Source: Rhizobium esperanzae
GTDB lineage: Bacteria > Pseudomonadota > Alphaproteobacteria > Rhizobiales > Rhizobiaceae
Assembly (NCBI RefSeq): GCF_002204185.1
Contig: NZ_MXPU01000006.1
Span: 280,901 to 344,900, forward strand
Reading direction: 5' to 3'
Length of the DNA stretch: 64,000 nt
This document shows, piece by piece, positions 8,310 through 17,727 of this stretch. The notes below the pieces were generated by a model. That model was not told the DNA's origin, did not search any database, and saw nothing but the letters and a program-made list of their open reading frames with translations. The position numbers and the translations under genes were made by a program. Each line of letters opens with the position of its first letter. Position 1 is the first letter of the stretch.

Positions 8310-9323
8310 ATGCCGAGTGCCGTTTCGCGTTTTGCCAGGGTCGCAGCCATTGCCGTACTGACGAGCGCTACCGTTTTTGCCACGATCAGCGATGCCGATG
8401 CGCGCCGCGCCGGCGGCTTCGGCGGCTTCGGAAGCCGTGGCACCCGTACTTTCAGCGCGCCTCCGGTTACCCGCACAGCGCCTGCCCCGGCTGCCCCCAT
8501 TGAACGCTCGATGACGCCGCGCCCGCAGACGACCGCACCCTATAATACCCAGCAGCCCGGCTACGCCCAGCAGCGCCCCGGCTTCTTCAACGGCTTCGGC
8601 CGTTCGATGATCGGCGGCCTGATCGCCGGCGGTCTTCTCGGCATGCTGCTCGGCCACGGTTTCGGCGGCGGCTTCGGCTTCCTCGGCATGTTGCTGCAGA
8701 TCGCTCTGATCGGCGGCGCCATCATGCTTGCCATGCGCTATTTCGCCAACCGACGCCAGCCTTCTTACGGCGTCGGCGGTCAGAGCCGGTCCTACGGCCA
8801 GTCCTTCAACATGTCGCCCACGAACAATTCGTCGTTCCAGATCCCGGCGATCGGCTCGGGCGCCGGTTACGGCGGACAGTCGCGCGGCAATCGCCCGAGC
8901 GACGAGATCGGGCTGGCCCAGGCTGATCTCGACCAGTTCGAGGAGTTGCTGACGAGCGTGCAGACCGCTTACGGCGCCGAAGACTGCGGTGCGTTGCGCC
9001 GGCTGACGACGCCCGAGGCAATGTCCTACCTTGCCGAGGAACTGGGAGAAAACGCAACCAACGGCGTGCGCAACCGCGTCTCCGACGTCAAGCTGCTGCA
9101 GGGCGATATTGCCGAGGCCTGGCGCGAGAACGGCCAGGAATATGCGACGCTTGCTATGCGTTATTCCTCGATCGATGCCATGGTCGAACGCGACAGCGGT
9201 CGAGTCGTTTCCGGCGACGACCGCCGTCCGACCGAAAGCACCGAGATCTGGACCTTCGTGCGCAAGCCGGGCGCGGATTGGAAGCTCGCTGCGATCCAGG
9301 GCACCGGCCAGCGCGCCGCCTAA
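8310..9323 (+). CDS. Tim44-like domain membrane protein
   Basis: 338 residues. An N-terminal signal/anchor (about 1-30) is followed by a Gly/Pro/Gln-rich low-complexity stretch, a Gly-rich hydrophobic segment of one or two membrane helices ('GLIAGGLLGMLLGHGFGGG'), another low-complexity linker, and a C-terminal Tim44-like/SnoaL-type domain (about 205-335). AGGGAG six bases upstream supports the ATG at 8310. Tim44-like proteins of this bacterial type are inner-membrane proteins of uncertain role. It stands alone. Confidence 0.8.
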   Translation: MPSAVSRFARVAAIAVLTSATVFATISDADARRAGGFGGFGSRGTRTFSAPPVTRTAPAPAAPIERSMTPRPQTTAPYNTQQPGYAQQRPGFFNGFGRSMIGGLIAGGLLGMLLGHGFGGGFGFLGMLLQIALIGGAIMLAMRYFANRRQPSYGVGGQSRSYGQSFNMSPTNNSSFQIPAIGSGAGYGGQSRGNRPSDEIGLAQADLDQFEELLTSVQTAYGAEDCGALRRLTTPEAMSYLAEELGENATNGVRNRVSDVKLLQGDIAEAWRENGQEYATLAMRYSSIDAMVERDSGRVVSGDDRRPTESTEIWTFVRKPGADWKLAAIQGTGQRAA

Positions 9324-9378
9324 AGAAAACCAGCCTCAATAGATGCCGCCCAAGCTGTCGATCAGCTTGGACGGCATT

Positions 9379-10410
9379 CTAATTCACCGCCACCGGTTTG
9401 GAACGCATCCGGGAGACGGTCTCGCGTTCGGCCCGCTTGCAGCGCATCGGCGGCAGGCCGCGATCCATCAGGTCCATGTCTTCCAACACCATATCGCCCA
9501 TCTTCTTGAAGGCGCTGTCGAGCGCTCCGGCTCGGTGCGCCGAGCGGATGAAACCGTTCAGGCTGCGTATCGGATGATCGGGCGGCAGCGGCTCCTCGGG
9601 GTAGACGTCGCTTGCCGCGACGATATGGCCTGACGAAACGGTTGCCATCAGCGCATCGAAATCGACGACGTCGGCGCGGCTGAGCAGGATGAAGGCCGCG
9701 CCCCTGCGCATGCTGGCGAAGGCGTCGGCACCGAGAAATCTCCTGTTTTCACTGGTGACGGCTGCGACAACAAAGACGAAATCGCTCTTCGTCAGCACAT
9801 CTTCCAGGCTTGCCGGCTCGACGCCGTTTTCCTCGAGGATCGAGCGGGGCAGCCAGGGATCGAACACCCTGATGTGCGCCCGGAATCCGGAGAGCACGCG
9901 GCGCAGCGCCTTGCCGAGATCGCCGAAGCCGATGATGCCGATCTCGGAACCGGCGATCAGCCGCGCGCTCGCATTGCCCTCCCCACCCCAGAGTTCGCTA
10001 CCCTTGCGAAACGCGACATCGGCATCGACGATGCCGCGCGCCAGGGCCAACGCGAAGCCAAGGCCGATTTCGGCCACCGGTTCGGCAAAGACCTGTCCTG
10101 TCGTCACGACGTGAATGCCGCGCTGGAAGAGCACCTCATAAGGCATATTGTTCAAGAGATTGCTTTCGACATTCAGGATCGAGCGCAGGGCCGGCATTCT
10201 GCTCAATGTTTCCGCCGAGAGCGGCGGCTGACCGATGATATAGCGGGCTCTGCCGAGGACCTCGTCACCAAGCCCGGCGATATTCTCCGGATCGGCCTCG
10301 ACGACCTCGTATTTCGCATGCAGTTCGGCGCGTGCCTTATCGCTGAAGATCAGATCGAGCGTGCGCGGCTCGGGCGCGCTGATCGCCAGCGGTCGTTCGG
10401 CATTTGTCAT
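9379..10410 (-). CDS. D-isomer-specific 2-hydroxyacid dehydrogenase family protein
   Basis: 343 residues. The Rossmann motif is 'GIIGFGDLGKALRRV', and the catalytic triad positions look present: Arg in 'LLSRADVVD', Glu in 'YPEEPLP' and His in 'RSAHRAGAL'. The family oxidises or reduces 2-hydroxy/2-keto acids with NAD(P). TAGGAGA lies seven bases before the ATG. Neighbours do not indicate a pathway, so the substrate is unknown. The C-terminus extends past the usual end with a basic tail. Confidence 0.85.
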   Translation of the reverse strand: MTNAERPLAISAPEPRTLDLIFSDKARAELHAKYEVVEADPENIAGLGDEVLGRARYIIGQPPLSAETLSRMPALRSILNVESNLLNNMPYEVLFQRGIHVVTTGQVFAEPVAEIGLGFALALARGIVDADVAFRKGSELWGGEGNASARLIAGSEIGIIGFGDLGKALRRVLSGFRAHIRVFDPWLPRSILEENGVEPASLEDVLTKSDFVFVVAAVTSENRRFLGADAFASMRRGAAFILLSRADVVDFDALMATVSSGHIVAASDVYPEEPLPPDHPIRSLNGFIRSAHRAGALDSAFKKMGDMVLEDMDLMDRGLPPMRCKRAERETVSRMRSKPVAVN

Positions 10411-10615
10411 CGGCGTCTCCTACGTTGCGGGCGGCTTGCGTTTCCTCGGCTGGAGAATTGATAACCTCCGGCCGCGGCTGTTTCCAGTTGGCGGGCGAGA
10501 AATTGGCGAGCGAACCTCTGATCGGTGCTGATCATGAGTGGGGCCGACGCAACTGAAAGCGGCATTTGCCTATCAGATAAGCAATTGAATTCTCTCGCTA
10601 TTCGTGGTTTCTCTG

Positions 10616-10644
10616 TTGACGGCTCGAACTGCCTGAATTAGCTT
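10616..10644 (+). promoter_or_regulatory. Weak candidate promoter of hupE-like gene
   Basis: TTGACG and TAGCTT separated by 17 bases, ending 64 bases before the HupE start. The -35 is good and the -10 poor. The 298-base gap 10411-10708 otherwise shows no clear structure; in particular no cobalamin riboswitch core was recognised. Confidence 0.3.
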
Positions 10645-10708
10645 GATGCATCCAACCTGGGCGTCTCGACGCGGCAGGAAATCGAGACATTGCAAAGGAA
10701 ACGAACCC

Positions 10709-11308
10709 ATGAAGTCAGTACTTAAAAGCTGTCTGATTGCCCTGGCTGCCGCAGCGCTACCGGCTGTCGCTTCCGCCCATCCTGCCGTCGGCGGCGCTGC
10801 CGGCTTCAGCCATGGCTTTGATCATCCGATGTCCGGCCTCGATCATGTCCTTGCCATGGTGATGGTCGGTGTGGTTGCTTTCCAGCTCGGCGGCCGCGCC
10901 ATCTGGCTCTTGCCGCTGACATTCGTCCTGATGATGGCGTTTGGCGGTGCTCTCGGCGTTGCCGGCGTTGAACTTCCCTTCGTTGAGACAGGCATTGCAC
11001 TTTCCGTCGTCGTTCTGGGGGGCATGATTGCACTCGATGTCAGGGCGCCGCTCGCCGCGGCGCTCGGCATGGCCGGGCTCTTCGCCATCTTTCATGGCCA
11101 TGCACACGGCGCTGAAATGCCGGAGGATGCTGCCGGCGTCGCCTATGCTGCCGGCTTCATGATGGCTACCGGACTGCTGCATGGCGCCGGCCTCGCTCTT
11201 GGCCACGTCATCGGCCGCGCCGGCGAACGGCAGGGCATTTTCGTCACGCGGGCTGCGGGCGGCGCTGCCGCCATCTCTGGACTGGGCATTCTGGCCGGTT
11301 TGATCTGA
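10709..11308 (+). CDS. HupE/UreJ-family metal (Ni/Co) permease
   Basis: 199 residues: a signal-like first helix ending 'AVASAHPA', then about six membrane segments. The family hallmark 'HPMSGLDHVLAMVMVG' (His and Asp in the first helix of the mature part) and the later 'FAIFHGHAHG' and 'LLHGAGLALGH' histidines are intact; these bind the metal. Family members import Ni2+ or Co2+ for hydrogenase, urease or cobalamin. No such genes are adjacent. The B12-dependent methylmalonyl-CoA mutase lies 14 kb away. AAAGGAA precedes the ATG by eight bases. Confidence 0.88.
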   Translation: MKSVLKSCLIALAAAALPAVASAHPAVGGAAGFSHGFDHPMSGLDHVLAMVMVGVVAFQLGGRAIWLLPLTFVLMMAFGGALGVAGVELPFVETGIALSVVVLGGMIALDVRAPLAAALGMAGLFAIFHGHAHGAEMPEDAAGVAYAAGFMMATGLLHGAGLALGHVIGRAGERQGIFVTRAAGGAAAISGLGILAGLI

Positions 11309-11418
11309 TCTGTACGGAATCTCTGGAAACGGTGATGCGCAGCTTAGCATGAGCTGATGGGCGACGCAGTCGGGAAGAAAGCGTCCGAAATGCGCAAGTA
11401 GCTAGTAAAATATAGAAA

Positions 11419-11441
11419 GGGCGCGGTGCGAAGCCGCGCCC
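11419..11441 (-). terminator. Rho-independent terminator of the 11.4-17.6 kb operon
   Basis: GGGCGCGG, seven-base loop, CCGCGCCC: a perfect eight-base stem lying just past the stop of the fusion gene. Read on the minus strand it is followed by TTTCTATATTTT. Confidence 0.75.
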
Positions 11442-11454
11442 CTCCCGTCATTCA

Positions 11455-13458
11455 TCAGCCTTCCAGCCACTTCACCTGATCGGGTGTCAGCTTGATGTCG
11501 AGGGCCGAGAGGCTGTCCTCCAATTCGGCGATGGTGCGCGGCCCGATCAATGGAATGACCGGGAAAGGTTGGGCGATCACGTGGGCGAGCGCGATATGGA
11601 TCGGGTTGCGGCCGAGCTTGTTGGCAAGCTCGATGGCGCGGTCGCGGCGTCCGAAATTGCGCTCGGAATACCACACGCGAACAATCTCCTCGTCGTCCTT
11701 CTTGTCGCGGCCGGCGCGGTCGGTGAAGAAGCCGCGGCCCTGGCTGGACCAGGCGAAGTTCGGGATCTGCTTCTGGTTCAGCCACGTCTTCCAGTCGTCA
11801 TCGGAGGCGGCGACGCAGCCGGCCCAGATCGGATCCAGCATTTCCGCGAGCGAGAAGTTGTTGGAGAGAGCTGCCGGCGCCGCCTTGCCGGTTCTTTCGG
11901 CATAAGCGATCGCTTCGTCGAAACGCGCCCGGGTCCAGTTGGAACCGCCGAAGATGCCGCGGATGCGGCCGCGTTTGACTTCTGCATCCATGGCATCGAC
12001 GAATTCGCCGACGGGCACGTCGGTATTGTCGCGATGCATGAAATAGATGTCGACATAGTCCGTCTTCAGCCGGGCGAGCGACTGGTCGAGCTGCTTGGCG
12101 ATCATGTCGGGATAGCAGAGCGGCGAATGCGCGCCCTTGCCGATCAGCACGATCTCCTCGCGCGGGACCTTGCGGCTCGTGTGCCAGTCCCCGAAGATCG
12201 CCTCCGTTTTGCCGGCGCCATAGACAAAGGCCGTATCGAAGGCGTTGCCGCCGGCCTCGTAGAAGGCGTCGAGCGTCAGTGAAGCGGCGGCGAAGTTCGG
12301 GAAGAACTCGAAGCCGAGGGTCACGACTGAGGCCGGCTTGGAGATGCCCGGAATCTGTCGCTGCGGAATGCTGTTGCCGCGCGTGACCGCGCCGCCCCAT
12401 ATATTGGACGTGCGTCTGGCGGCTTTCTCGACGCCATATTCAAGACCAACCGAGGCGCGCCACTGGTCGAGCACGCGCAGATTTGCGATTGAATCCGCCC
12501 AGCTCATGCCGGGGGAACTGAACTCGGTTCTGCCGGCCCGGATCGCATCGCCCGCCGCGTCCGCCTCGAAGGAATAGAGCCAGCGCTCTTCCTTGACCTC
12601 GATCGTCTCCTGCTTGCCGCCCTTGAAGACCTCGATCTTGCCGACACCGCCCTTGTGGCCGGAGGCGAACCAGAAGTCGGCCACTTCGATCCGGCCCTCG
12701 GAGCCGATGATGCGCAGCACATTGTCCTGCTGGGCCATGATCGAGCAGGAGACTTCGGCGATGATCTCGTTCGGGAACTTGAGCACGGCCGACGCCCATT
12801 CGTCGACGCCGCTCTCTCCGAGATGGGCGACGCCCGACACCTTTTCCGGTTCGAGGAAGGCCTTGCCCTCTGCGGCGCCGGCAATCAATCGCGCCATCGA
12901 CACTGGATAGCCGCCGACATCGAGAATGCCGCCGCCGGCGGTATCATTGGCGAAAAGCCGATGCTCCGGCTTATAGCTGCCCATGTTGAAGCCGAAGCTC
13001 GAGCGGATGATGCGGATTGTGCCGATAACGCCGCTCTTGATGAGCTCGATCAGCTTTTCCGTCTGCGGATGCACCCGGTACATGAAAGCTTCGCCGGCAA
13101 AGACGCTGGCTTTCTTGGCTTCATAGTAAACGGCTTCGGCATCATAGGCTGAAAGCGCGATCGGCTTTTCCACCAGGATGTGCTTGCCGGCGCGTGCGGC
13201 CTTGATCGCCCATTCGGCATGGCCGGTATGGGGCACGGAAATATAGACCGCATCGACCTCGGGGTCGGAAAGCAGCGCTTCGTAACCATTGACGATGCGG
13301 GCGCCGGGGAAGTTTTCGGCAAGTCCAGGCTTGGAAGGATTGCGGGTGGCAATCGCGACCAGTTTGCCGGTGCGGGAGTGGGCAACGCCATCGGCAAAGG
13401 TGCGAGCGATGGTGCCGGGGCCGATGATGCCCCAGCGGATCGGTTGATCGGAAGTCAT
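11455..13458 (-). CDS. Gfo/Idh/MocA dehydrogenase fused to aldo/keto reductase
   Basis: A single 667-residue frame with two enzymes. Residues 1-345 are a Gfo/Idh/MocA oxidoreductase: Rossmann 'WGIIGPGTIA' at 9-18, EKP at 97-99, and the C-terminal substrate domain. From about residue 352 an aldo/keto reductase barrel follows with its tetrad in place: Asp408, Tyr413, Lys441, His475. The AKR start lacks the usual first strand but is otherwise full length. The junction (near 12405) shows no stop or frameshift. It lies 35 bases after the ATPase gene and is the last gene of the sugar ABC operon, so it probably acts on the imported sugar, with oxidation by one half and reduction by the other. Confidence 0.9.
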   Translation of the reverse strand: MTSDQPIRWGIIGPGTIARTFADGVAHSRTGKLVAIATRNPSKPGLAENFPGARIVNGYEALLSDPEVDAVYISVPHTGHAEWAIKAARAGKHILVEKPIALSAYDAEAVYYEAKKASVFAGEAFMYRVHPQTEKLIELIKSGVIGTIRIIRSSFGFNMGSYKPEHRLFANDTAGGGILDVGGYPVSMARLIAGAAEGKAFLEPEKVSGVAHLGESGVDEWASAVLKFPNEIIAEVSCSIMAQQDNVLRIIGSEGRIEVADFWFASGHKGGVGKIEVFKGGKQETIEVKEERWLYSFEADAAGDAIRAGRTEFSSPGMSWADSIANLRVLDQWRASVGLEYGVEKAARRTSNIWGGAVTRGNSIPQRQIPGISKPASVVTLGFEFFPNFAAASLTLDAFYEAGGNAFDTAFVYGAGKTEAIFGDWHTSRKVPREEIVLIGKGAHSPLCYPDMIAKQLDQSLARLKTDYVDIYFMHRDNTDVPVGEFVDAMDAEVKRGRIRGIFGGSNWTRARFDEAIAYAERTGKAAPAALSNNFSLAEMLDPIWAGCVAASDDDWKTWLNQKQIPNFAWSSQGRGFFTDRAGRDKKDDEEIVRVWYSERNFGRRDRAIELANKLGRNPIHIALAHVIAQPFPVIPLIGPRTIAELEDSLSALDIKLTPDQVKWLEG

Positions 13459-13493
13459 GGAATCCTCTTTCGTCTTTCTGCCTTGGGATTGGT

Positions 13494-14576
13494 TCAGCGG
13501 AGCCGTTTGCCGGCGCCGTCGAAAAGGAATGTGCGGTTGGCGGGAAGGCCGACCGTCAGCGTCTCGCGATTGCCTGATGTGCGCGATTCCGGCCGCTCGA
13601 TGATCAACTGTTCGTCGCCGACGGCGGCATAGATGTAGCTGGTGTTGCCGAGGTGTTCGGCGACATCGATGGCAACGGTGAGATCGGTATCGCCAGCACC
13701 TGCATCGACGAAATGTTCGGGCCGGATGCCGAGGGTCACTTTCGCGCCGATTTCGATTGTATCGGCGACGGGCAGCGGCAGGCGCGTCTCCGGATTGCTC
13801 TCCAGCGCGATCACCGCCCTGCCCGGCTGCGCCTCGACGGTCACAGCTTTCAAGAAATTCATCTTCGGCGAGCCGACGAAGCCGGCGACGAACTGGTTGG
13901 CCGGGTCGTCATAGAGGTCGAGCGGTGCGCCGATCTGCTCGATGTTGCCAGCGCGCAGCACGACGATACGGTCGGCGAGCGTCATCGCTTCCGTCTGATC
14001 GTGCGTGACGTAGATCATTGTCGTGCCGAGCTGTTTGTGCAGCCTTGAGATCTCGACGCGCATCTGTACGCGCAGCTCGGCGTCGAGGTTCGAAAGCGGT
14101 TCATCGAACAGGAAGACCTCGGGCTCGCGCACGATGGCGCGGCCGATCGCGACACGCTGGCGCTGACCGCCGGAAAGCTGCTTCGGCCGCCGTTTCATCA
14201 GTTCGGTGATCTGCAGGATATCGGCGACATGGCGCACCCGCCGCTCGGTATCGTCCTTCGGATTGCCGTTCATGCGCAGGCCGAAGCTCAAGTTTTCCTC
14301 GACGGTCAGGTGCGGATAGAGCGCATAGGACTGAAAGACCATGGCGATACCGCGGTCGGCCGGCTCGACGTCGTTGACGACCCGGCCGCCGATCCGAAGC
14401 TCGCCTGACGTGATGTCCTCGAGGCCGGCAATCATCCGCAGCAGCGTGGACTTGCCACAGCCGGAGGGGCCGACGAAGACGACGAATTCGCCGTCCTTCA
14501 CCTCCAGATTGGCCCCATGGATGATCTCAAAGCCGCCGAAGCGCTTGACGATGTTGCTAAGTGAAAGCTCTGCCAT
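13494..14576 (-). CDS. ABC transporter ATP-binding protein (UgpC/MsmK type)
   Basis: 360 residues. Walker [11 protein letters not shown]-loop '[10 protein letters not shown]', LSGGQRQR signature, 'VFLFDEP' Walker B and 'VTHDQTEAM' H-loop are present. The C-terminal regulatory TOBE domain contains 'GIRPEHF'. It is fourth in the operon (binding protein, two permeases, ATPase, fusion enzyme) and belongs to the CUT1 sugar class. Confidence 0.9.
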   Translation of the reverse strand: MAELSLSNIVKRFGGFEIIHGANLEVKDGEFVVFVGPSGCGKSTLLRMIAGLEDITSGELRIGGRVVNDVEPADRGIAMVFQSYALYPHLTVEENLSFGLRMNGNPKDDTERRVRHVADILQITELMKRRPKQLSGGQRQRVAIGRAIVREPEVFLFDEPLSNLDAELRVQMRVEISRLHKQLGTTMIYVTHDQTEAMTLADRIVVLRAGNIEQIGAPLDLYDDPANQFVAGFVGSPKMNFLKAVTVEAQPGRAVIALESNPETRLPLPVADTIEIGAKVTLGIRPEHFVDAGAGDTDLTVAIDVAEHLGNTSYIYAAVGDEQLIIERPESRTSGNRETLTVGLPANRTFLFDGAGKRLR

Positions 14577-14589
14577 TCGGCTTCCCCGA

Positions 14590-15426
14590 TTACTTGATTG
14601 CGCCGGCCGCGATGCCGGCGATGAAATGGCGCTGGAGCGCCACGAAGACGACGAGGATCGGCGCCGTCAGCAGCACCGCGCCGGCCATGATGCCACCCCA
14701 CGAAACCTTGGTGAGGCCGATCAGCGTTCCCAATGCCACCGGCGCCGTCATCATCCCCGGTCTGGAATTGATGAGCAGCGGCCAGAGGTAATTGTTCCAC
14801 GAATGCAGGAAGAGAATGATCGCCAATGCCGCCATGGTCGGGCGCGCCAGAGGCAGGGCGATGCGCAGGAAGATCTGCCATTCCTTGACGCCTTCGACGC
14901 GGGCTGCGTCGAAGAGCTCGCCCGGCATCATCGAGAAGGACTGCCGCATGAATAAGACGCCGAGCGAATTGAAGAGCGGCGGCACGATCAGAGCCACCCA
15001 GGTGTTTGCCAGCTTGAACTCGCGCGCCACCATGATGAACTGCGGGATGACGACCACGGAGAAAGGCAGCGTGATAGTACCGAGGATGATAGCGATGACG
15101 ATGGAGCGGCCGACAAAACGGTAACGTGCCAGCGCCCAGCCGGCCATCGACGTCAGCATCACCGAGAGCACGGTATAGATAAGCGCCACGCCGATGGAGA
15201 TCACCATTGCGCCGATGAAATCGGTGTCGGCCTGCAGATTTTTAAAATTCTCGACGAAGTTGGTCGATGGCCACAGCACGATCTCGGGATTGAAGATGCC
15301 GTTGTCGGGCATGGTCGAGAAGACGAACATCATCCACAGCGGAAACAGCCAGATCAGCGCCAGCGGCGCCAGCGCGGCGTGCAGCGCGATCTGACGGATG
15401 AGAAGGGATTGCGACTTGGATCTCAT
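14590..15426 (-). CDS. ABC sugar permease (MalG type)
   Basis: 278 residues with about six membrane segments and an EAA loop 'ELFDAARVEGVKEWQIFLRIALPLARP'. The start overlaps the upstream permease stop by four bases (ATGA). It pairs with the 15423-16283 permease. Confidence 0.9.
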   Translation of the reverse strand: MRSKSQSLLIRQIALHAALAPLALIWLFPLWMMFVFSTMPDNGIFNPEIVLWPSTNFVENFKNLQADTDFIGAMVISIGVALIYTVLSVMLTSMAGWALARYRFVGRSIVIAIILGTITLPFSVVVIPQFIMVAREFKLANTWVALIVPPLFNSLGVLFMRQSFSMMPGELFDAARVEGVKEWQIFLRIALPLARPTMAALAIILFLHSWNNYLWPLLINSRPGMMTAPVALGTLIGLTKVSWGGIMAGAVLLTAPILVVFVALQRHFIAGIAAGAIK

Positions 15427-16283
15427 TTCGGGTCCCTCCCGATCCAGAGATTGAAAAAGGAGATCACCACGGCCAGAGCCGCCATCGTATAGGCGATCGC
15501 CGAGGCATAGCCGAAGTTCAGCGAGGTGAAACCCTGGCGGTAGAGGAAGAGGCCGAGTGTCTCCGTGCCGCCGCCCGGACCACCGCGATTGGTGATGAGG
15601 AAGGGTTCGGTAAAGAGCTGCATGGTGCCGATCACCGAGAGCACGACACAGAAGAGGATGATCGGTTTCAAGAGCGGCAGGGTGATGTGGAAGAACTGCT
15701 GTGTCTTGCCCACCCGATCGAGCGTCGCGGCCTCGTAGACATCGTCGGGGATGGCCTGCAGGCCGGCCAGGATGATGATGGCGTTATAACCGGCCCAGCG
15801 CCATGTGACGGCGAGGATGATCACTGCCATCGCGGCATTGGCGTTGTCGAACCAGGAGATCGGGCTGAATCCGACCGCTGAAATCATCTTGTTGATGATA
15901 CCGAAATCGAGGCTGAACATCAGCCGGAACACGGCCGCGTAGGCGACTTCGCCGACGACGACGGGGGCAAAGAAGGCGAAACGAAAAAGCGGGCGCGCTT
16001 TCAGAAGCGGCGAATTGAGCAGCACGGCCATGACGGTCGCCAGCGCGATCATCACAGGCACCTGGATCACCAAGATAATCAGTGTGTTATAGAGAGCGTT
16101 ATAGAAGGCGGGGTCGTAGAAGAGCCTGCCCCAATTGGCCTGGAAGCTGTATTTCCACGGATTGACGCGCGTGTTCTGAAAGGAAATCAGGAACGAGTCG
16201 ATGATCGGCCAGACCCAGAAGGTGGCGAAAACAAGCAAATAGGGGGCGAGGAACGCATAGGCGCTCCGGGTTCTGAACGGCAT
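15423..16283 (-). CDS. ABC sugar permease (MalF type, short)
   Basis: 286 residues with six predicted membrane helices and no large periplasmic insert. The EAA loop reads 'DVYEAATLDRVGKTQQFFHITLPLLKP', and the family sequence 'NRGGPGGGTETLGLFLY' is near the end. Ends by ATGA overlap with the next permease, so the two are translationally coupled. Confidence 0.9.
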   Translation of the reverse strand: MPFRTRSAYAFLAPYLLVFATFWVWPIIDSFLISFQNTRVNPWKYSFQANWGRLFYDPAFYNALYNTLIILVIQVPVMIALATVMAVLLNSPLLKARPLFRFAFFAPVVVGEVAYAAVFRLMFSLDFGIINKMISAVGFSPISWFDNANAAMAVIILAVTWRWAGYNAIIILAGLQAIPDDVYEAATLDRVGKTQQFFHITLPLLKPIILFCVVLSVIGTMQLFTEPFLITNRGGPGGGTETLGLFLYRQGFTSLNFGYASAIAYTMAALAVVISFFNLWIGRDPK

Positions 16284-16333
16284 CGAGCCTCCTCCTCACG
16301 AACGAATGACGGGCCGCGCTGCAAGCGGGTGAA

Positions 16334-16360
16334 ATGCCGGGCGCGGGAAGCGCCCGGCAT
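16334..16360 (-). promoter_or_regulatory. Intercistronic hairpin after binding-protein gene
   Basis: ATGCCGGGCGC, five-base loop, GCGCCCGGCAT: a perfect 11-base stem seven bases past the binding-protein stop and 50 bases before the permease gene. There is no T-run. Probably protects the binding-protein mRNA or limits read-through. Confidence 0.6.
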
Positions 16361-16366
16361 CGTCAT

Positions 16367-17641
16367 TCATTGCGCGATCGGAAGTCCGGTTGCGGAAGCG
16401 ATCTGCTTGGCGGCATCGTCGAGAGCCGCTTTCGCATCGGGGTAGCCGCCGGCGAAGAATTTCGCCTGCGTTGCCTTGAAGATGCCTTCGGCATCACTTT
16501 GGAAGGCGGTGCCGCGGCTCGGCACGATCTTGGGCAGGGTTGCCAGAATATCGGCCCAGACCTTCTGACCGCCCCAATAGGGCTGGGGCTCGTTGACGAA
16601 GGGATCCTTCTCGGCGGAAAGCAGCGACGGCACCAGACCGAATTCCTTCAGCATGGTGACTTGACCTTCATTCGTCCCAAGGGCGTAGTTGACGAATTTC
16701 CAGGCGGCTTCCTTGTTCGCCGAGGTTGCCGAAATGGCGAGCGACGAGCCGCCGAGGTTGGCGGCGTGCGGACCGTCGGCCGTCAGGCTCGGCATTCTGT
16801 AGACGCCCCACTTGCCCTTGAGATCAGGGGAGGTCGAGCGCACCGTGCCTTCATACCAGCCGCCATAGAGCTGGCTTGCGGCCTTGCCGGCGGTGTTGGC
16901 CTGGATCTTCTCGTCCCAGTTCGCTGCCGTCAGCGTGCCGGCATCCTTCATCTCCTTCACCTTTTGCAGCGCGGCGACGCAGGCCGGCTGGTTGATGGTG
17001 ATGTTCTGGCCGTCGGTCGAGAAATAGCCGCAGCCCTGCTCGTTGGCGATCATGCGGAACCATTCGCTGTCGCCGTTGAAATCGGCCTGTGCCATGACGA
17101 CGCCGGGATTGGCGGCGGAAATCTTCTTGCCGGCGGCGATGAAATCGTCCCAGGTGCTGATCGTGCTCGGATCGACGCCGGCCTTTTCGTACATGTCGCG
17201 GCGGTAGAAGACGGCGACTGGGCCGGAATCCCACGGCATGGCATAGGCGACGTCGCCGACTTCAAGTTCGGTGCGCTTGAAGTCGGGGAACTTCGCCTGG
17301 ATATCGGCCGTGTAGCCGAGCTCCTTCAGATTGGCGAAGCAATCGGGGAAGCGGCTCCAGAAGATTTCAGCCTCGAAATTCTCGATGCTGACAATGTCGG
17401 GCAAGCCGTCGCCGCCGGCAGCGCAGGCCGCGAGCGTCTTGTCGAAGACCTGGCTGTTGCCAAGATCTTCGACGGTGACCTTGATATCGGGGAACTGTTT
17501 GTTGAAGCCGGGAAGCGTGGACTTCAACGCCGATGCGGCGACATTCCAGCTCCAGATGGTGAGATTGGCCGACTCAGCGAAGGCGGAGCCGGAAGCAAGC
17601 AGTGCAAGAGCTGCGGTCGCAGCGAGAAGTTTGAAGCGCAT
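16367..17641 (-). CDS. ABC extracellular sugar-binding protein, family 1
   Basis: 424 residues with a clear signal peptide (MRFKLLAATAALALLASGSAFA, cleaved before ESA). The mature sequence is typical of CUT1 binding proteins ('LTIWSWNVA', 'VAYAMPWDSGPVAVFYRRD'). GGGAGG is placed well before the ATG. It heads an operon with two permeases, an ATPase and the dehydrogenase-reductase fusion, divergent from an AraC regulator. Ligand unknown, presumably a mono- or disaccharide or sugar alcohol. Confidence 0.92.
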   Translation of the reverse strand: MRFKLLAATAALALLASGSAFAESANLTIWSWNVAASALKSTLPGFNKQFPDIKVTVEDLGNSQVFDKTLAACAAGGDGLPDIVSIENFEAEIFWSRFPDCFANLKELGYTADIQAKFPDFKRTELEVGDVAYAMPWDSGPVAVFYRRDMYEKAGVDPSTISTWDDFIAAGKKISAANPGVVMAQADFNGDSEWFRMIANEQGCGYFSTDGQNITINQPACVAALQKVKEMKDAGTLTAANWDEKIQANTAGKAASQLYGGWYEGTVRSTSPDLKGKWGVYRMPSLTADGPHAANLGGSSLAISATSANKEAAWKFVNYALGTNEGQVTMLKEFGLVPSLLSAEKDPFVNEPQPYWGGQKVWADILATLPKIVPSRGTAFQSDAEGIFKATQAKFFAGGYPDAKAALDDAAKQIASATGLPIAQ

Positions 17642-17727
17642 TGAAAATCCTCCCTTTTCAATTGCCGATCTTTCACGAACGCGGTTAGACTATCCGCAAG
17701 GGAGCGGCTGTCTCCTAAAAAGGGAAT

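Noticed and set aside
10411..10708. Possible cobalamin riboswitch before the hupE-like gene
   Set aside because: No B12-box-like conserved core was seen on the plus strand.
16334..17644. 436-codon plus-strand frame
   Set aside because: Exact antisense of the sugar-binding protein gene; composition is Gly/Asp/Arg-rich and motif-free.
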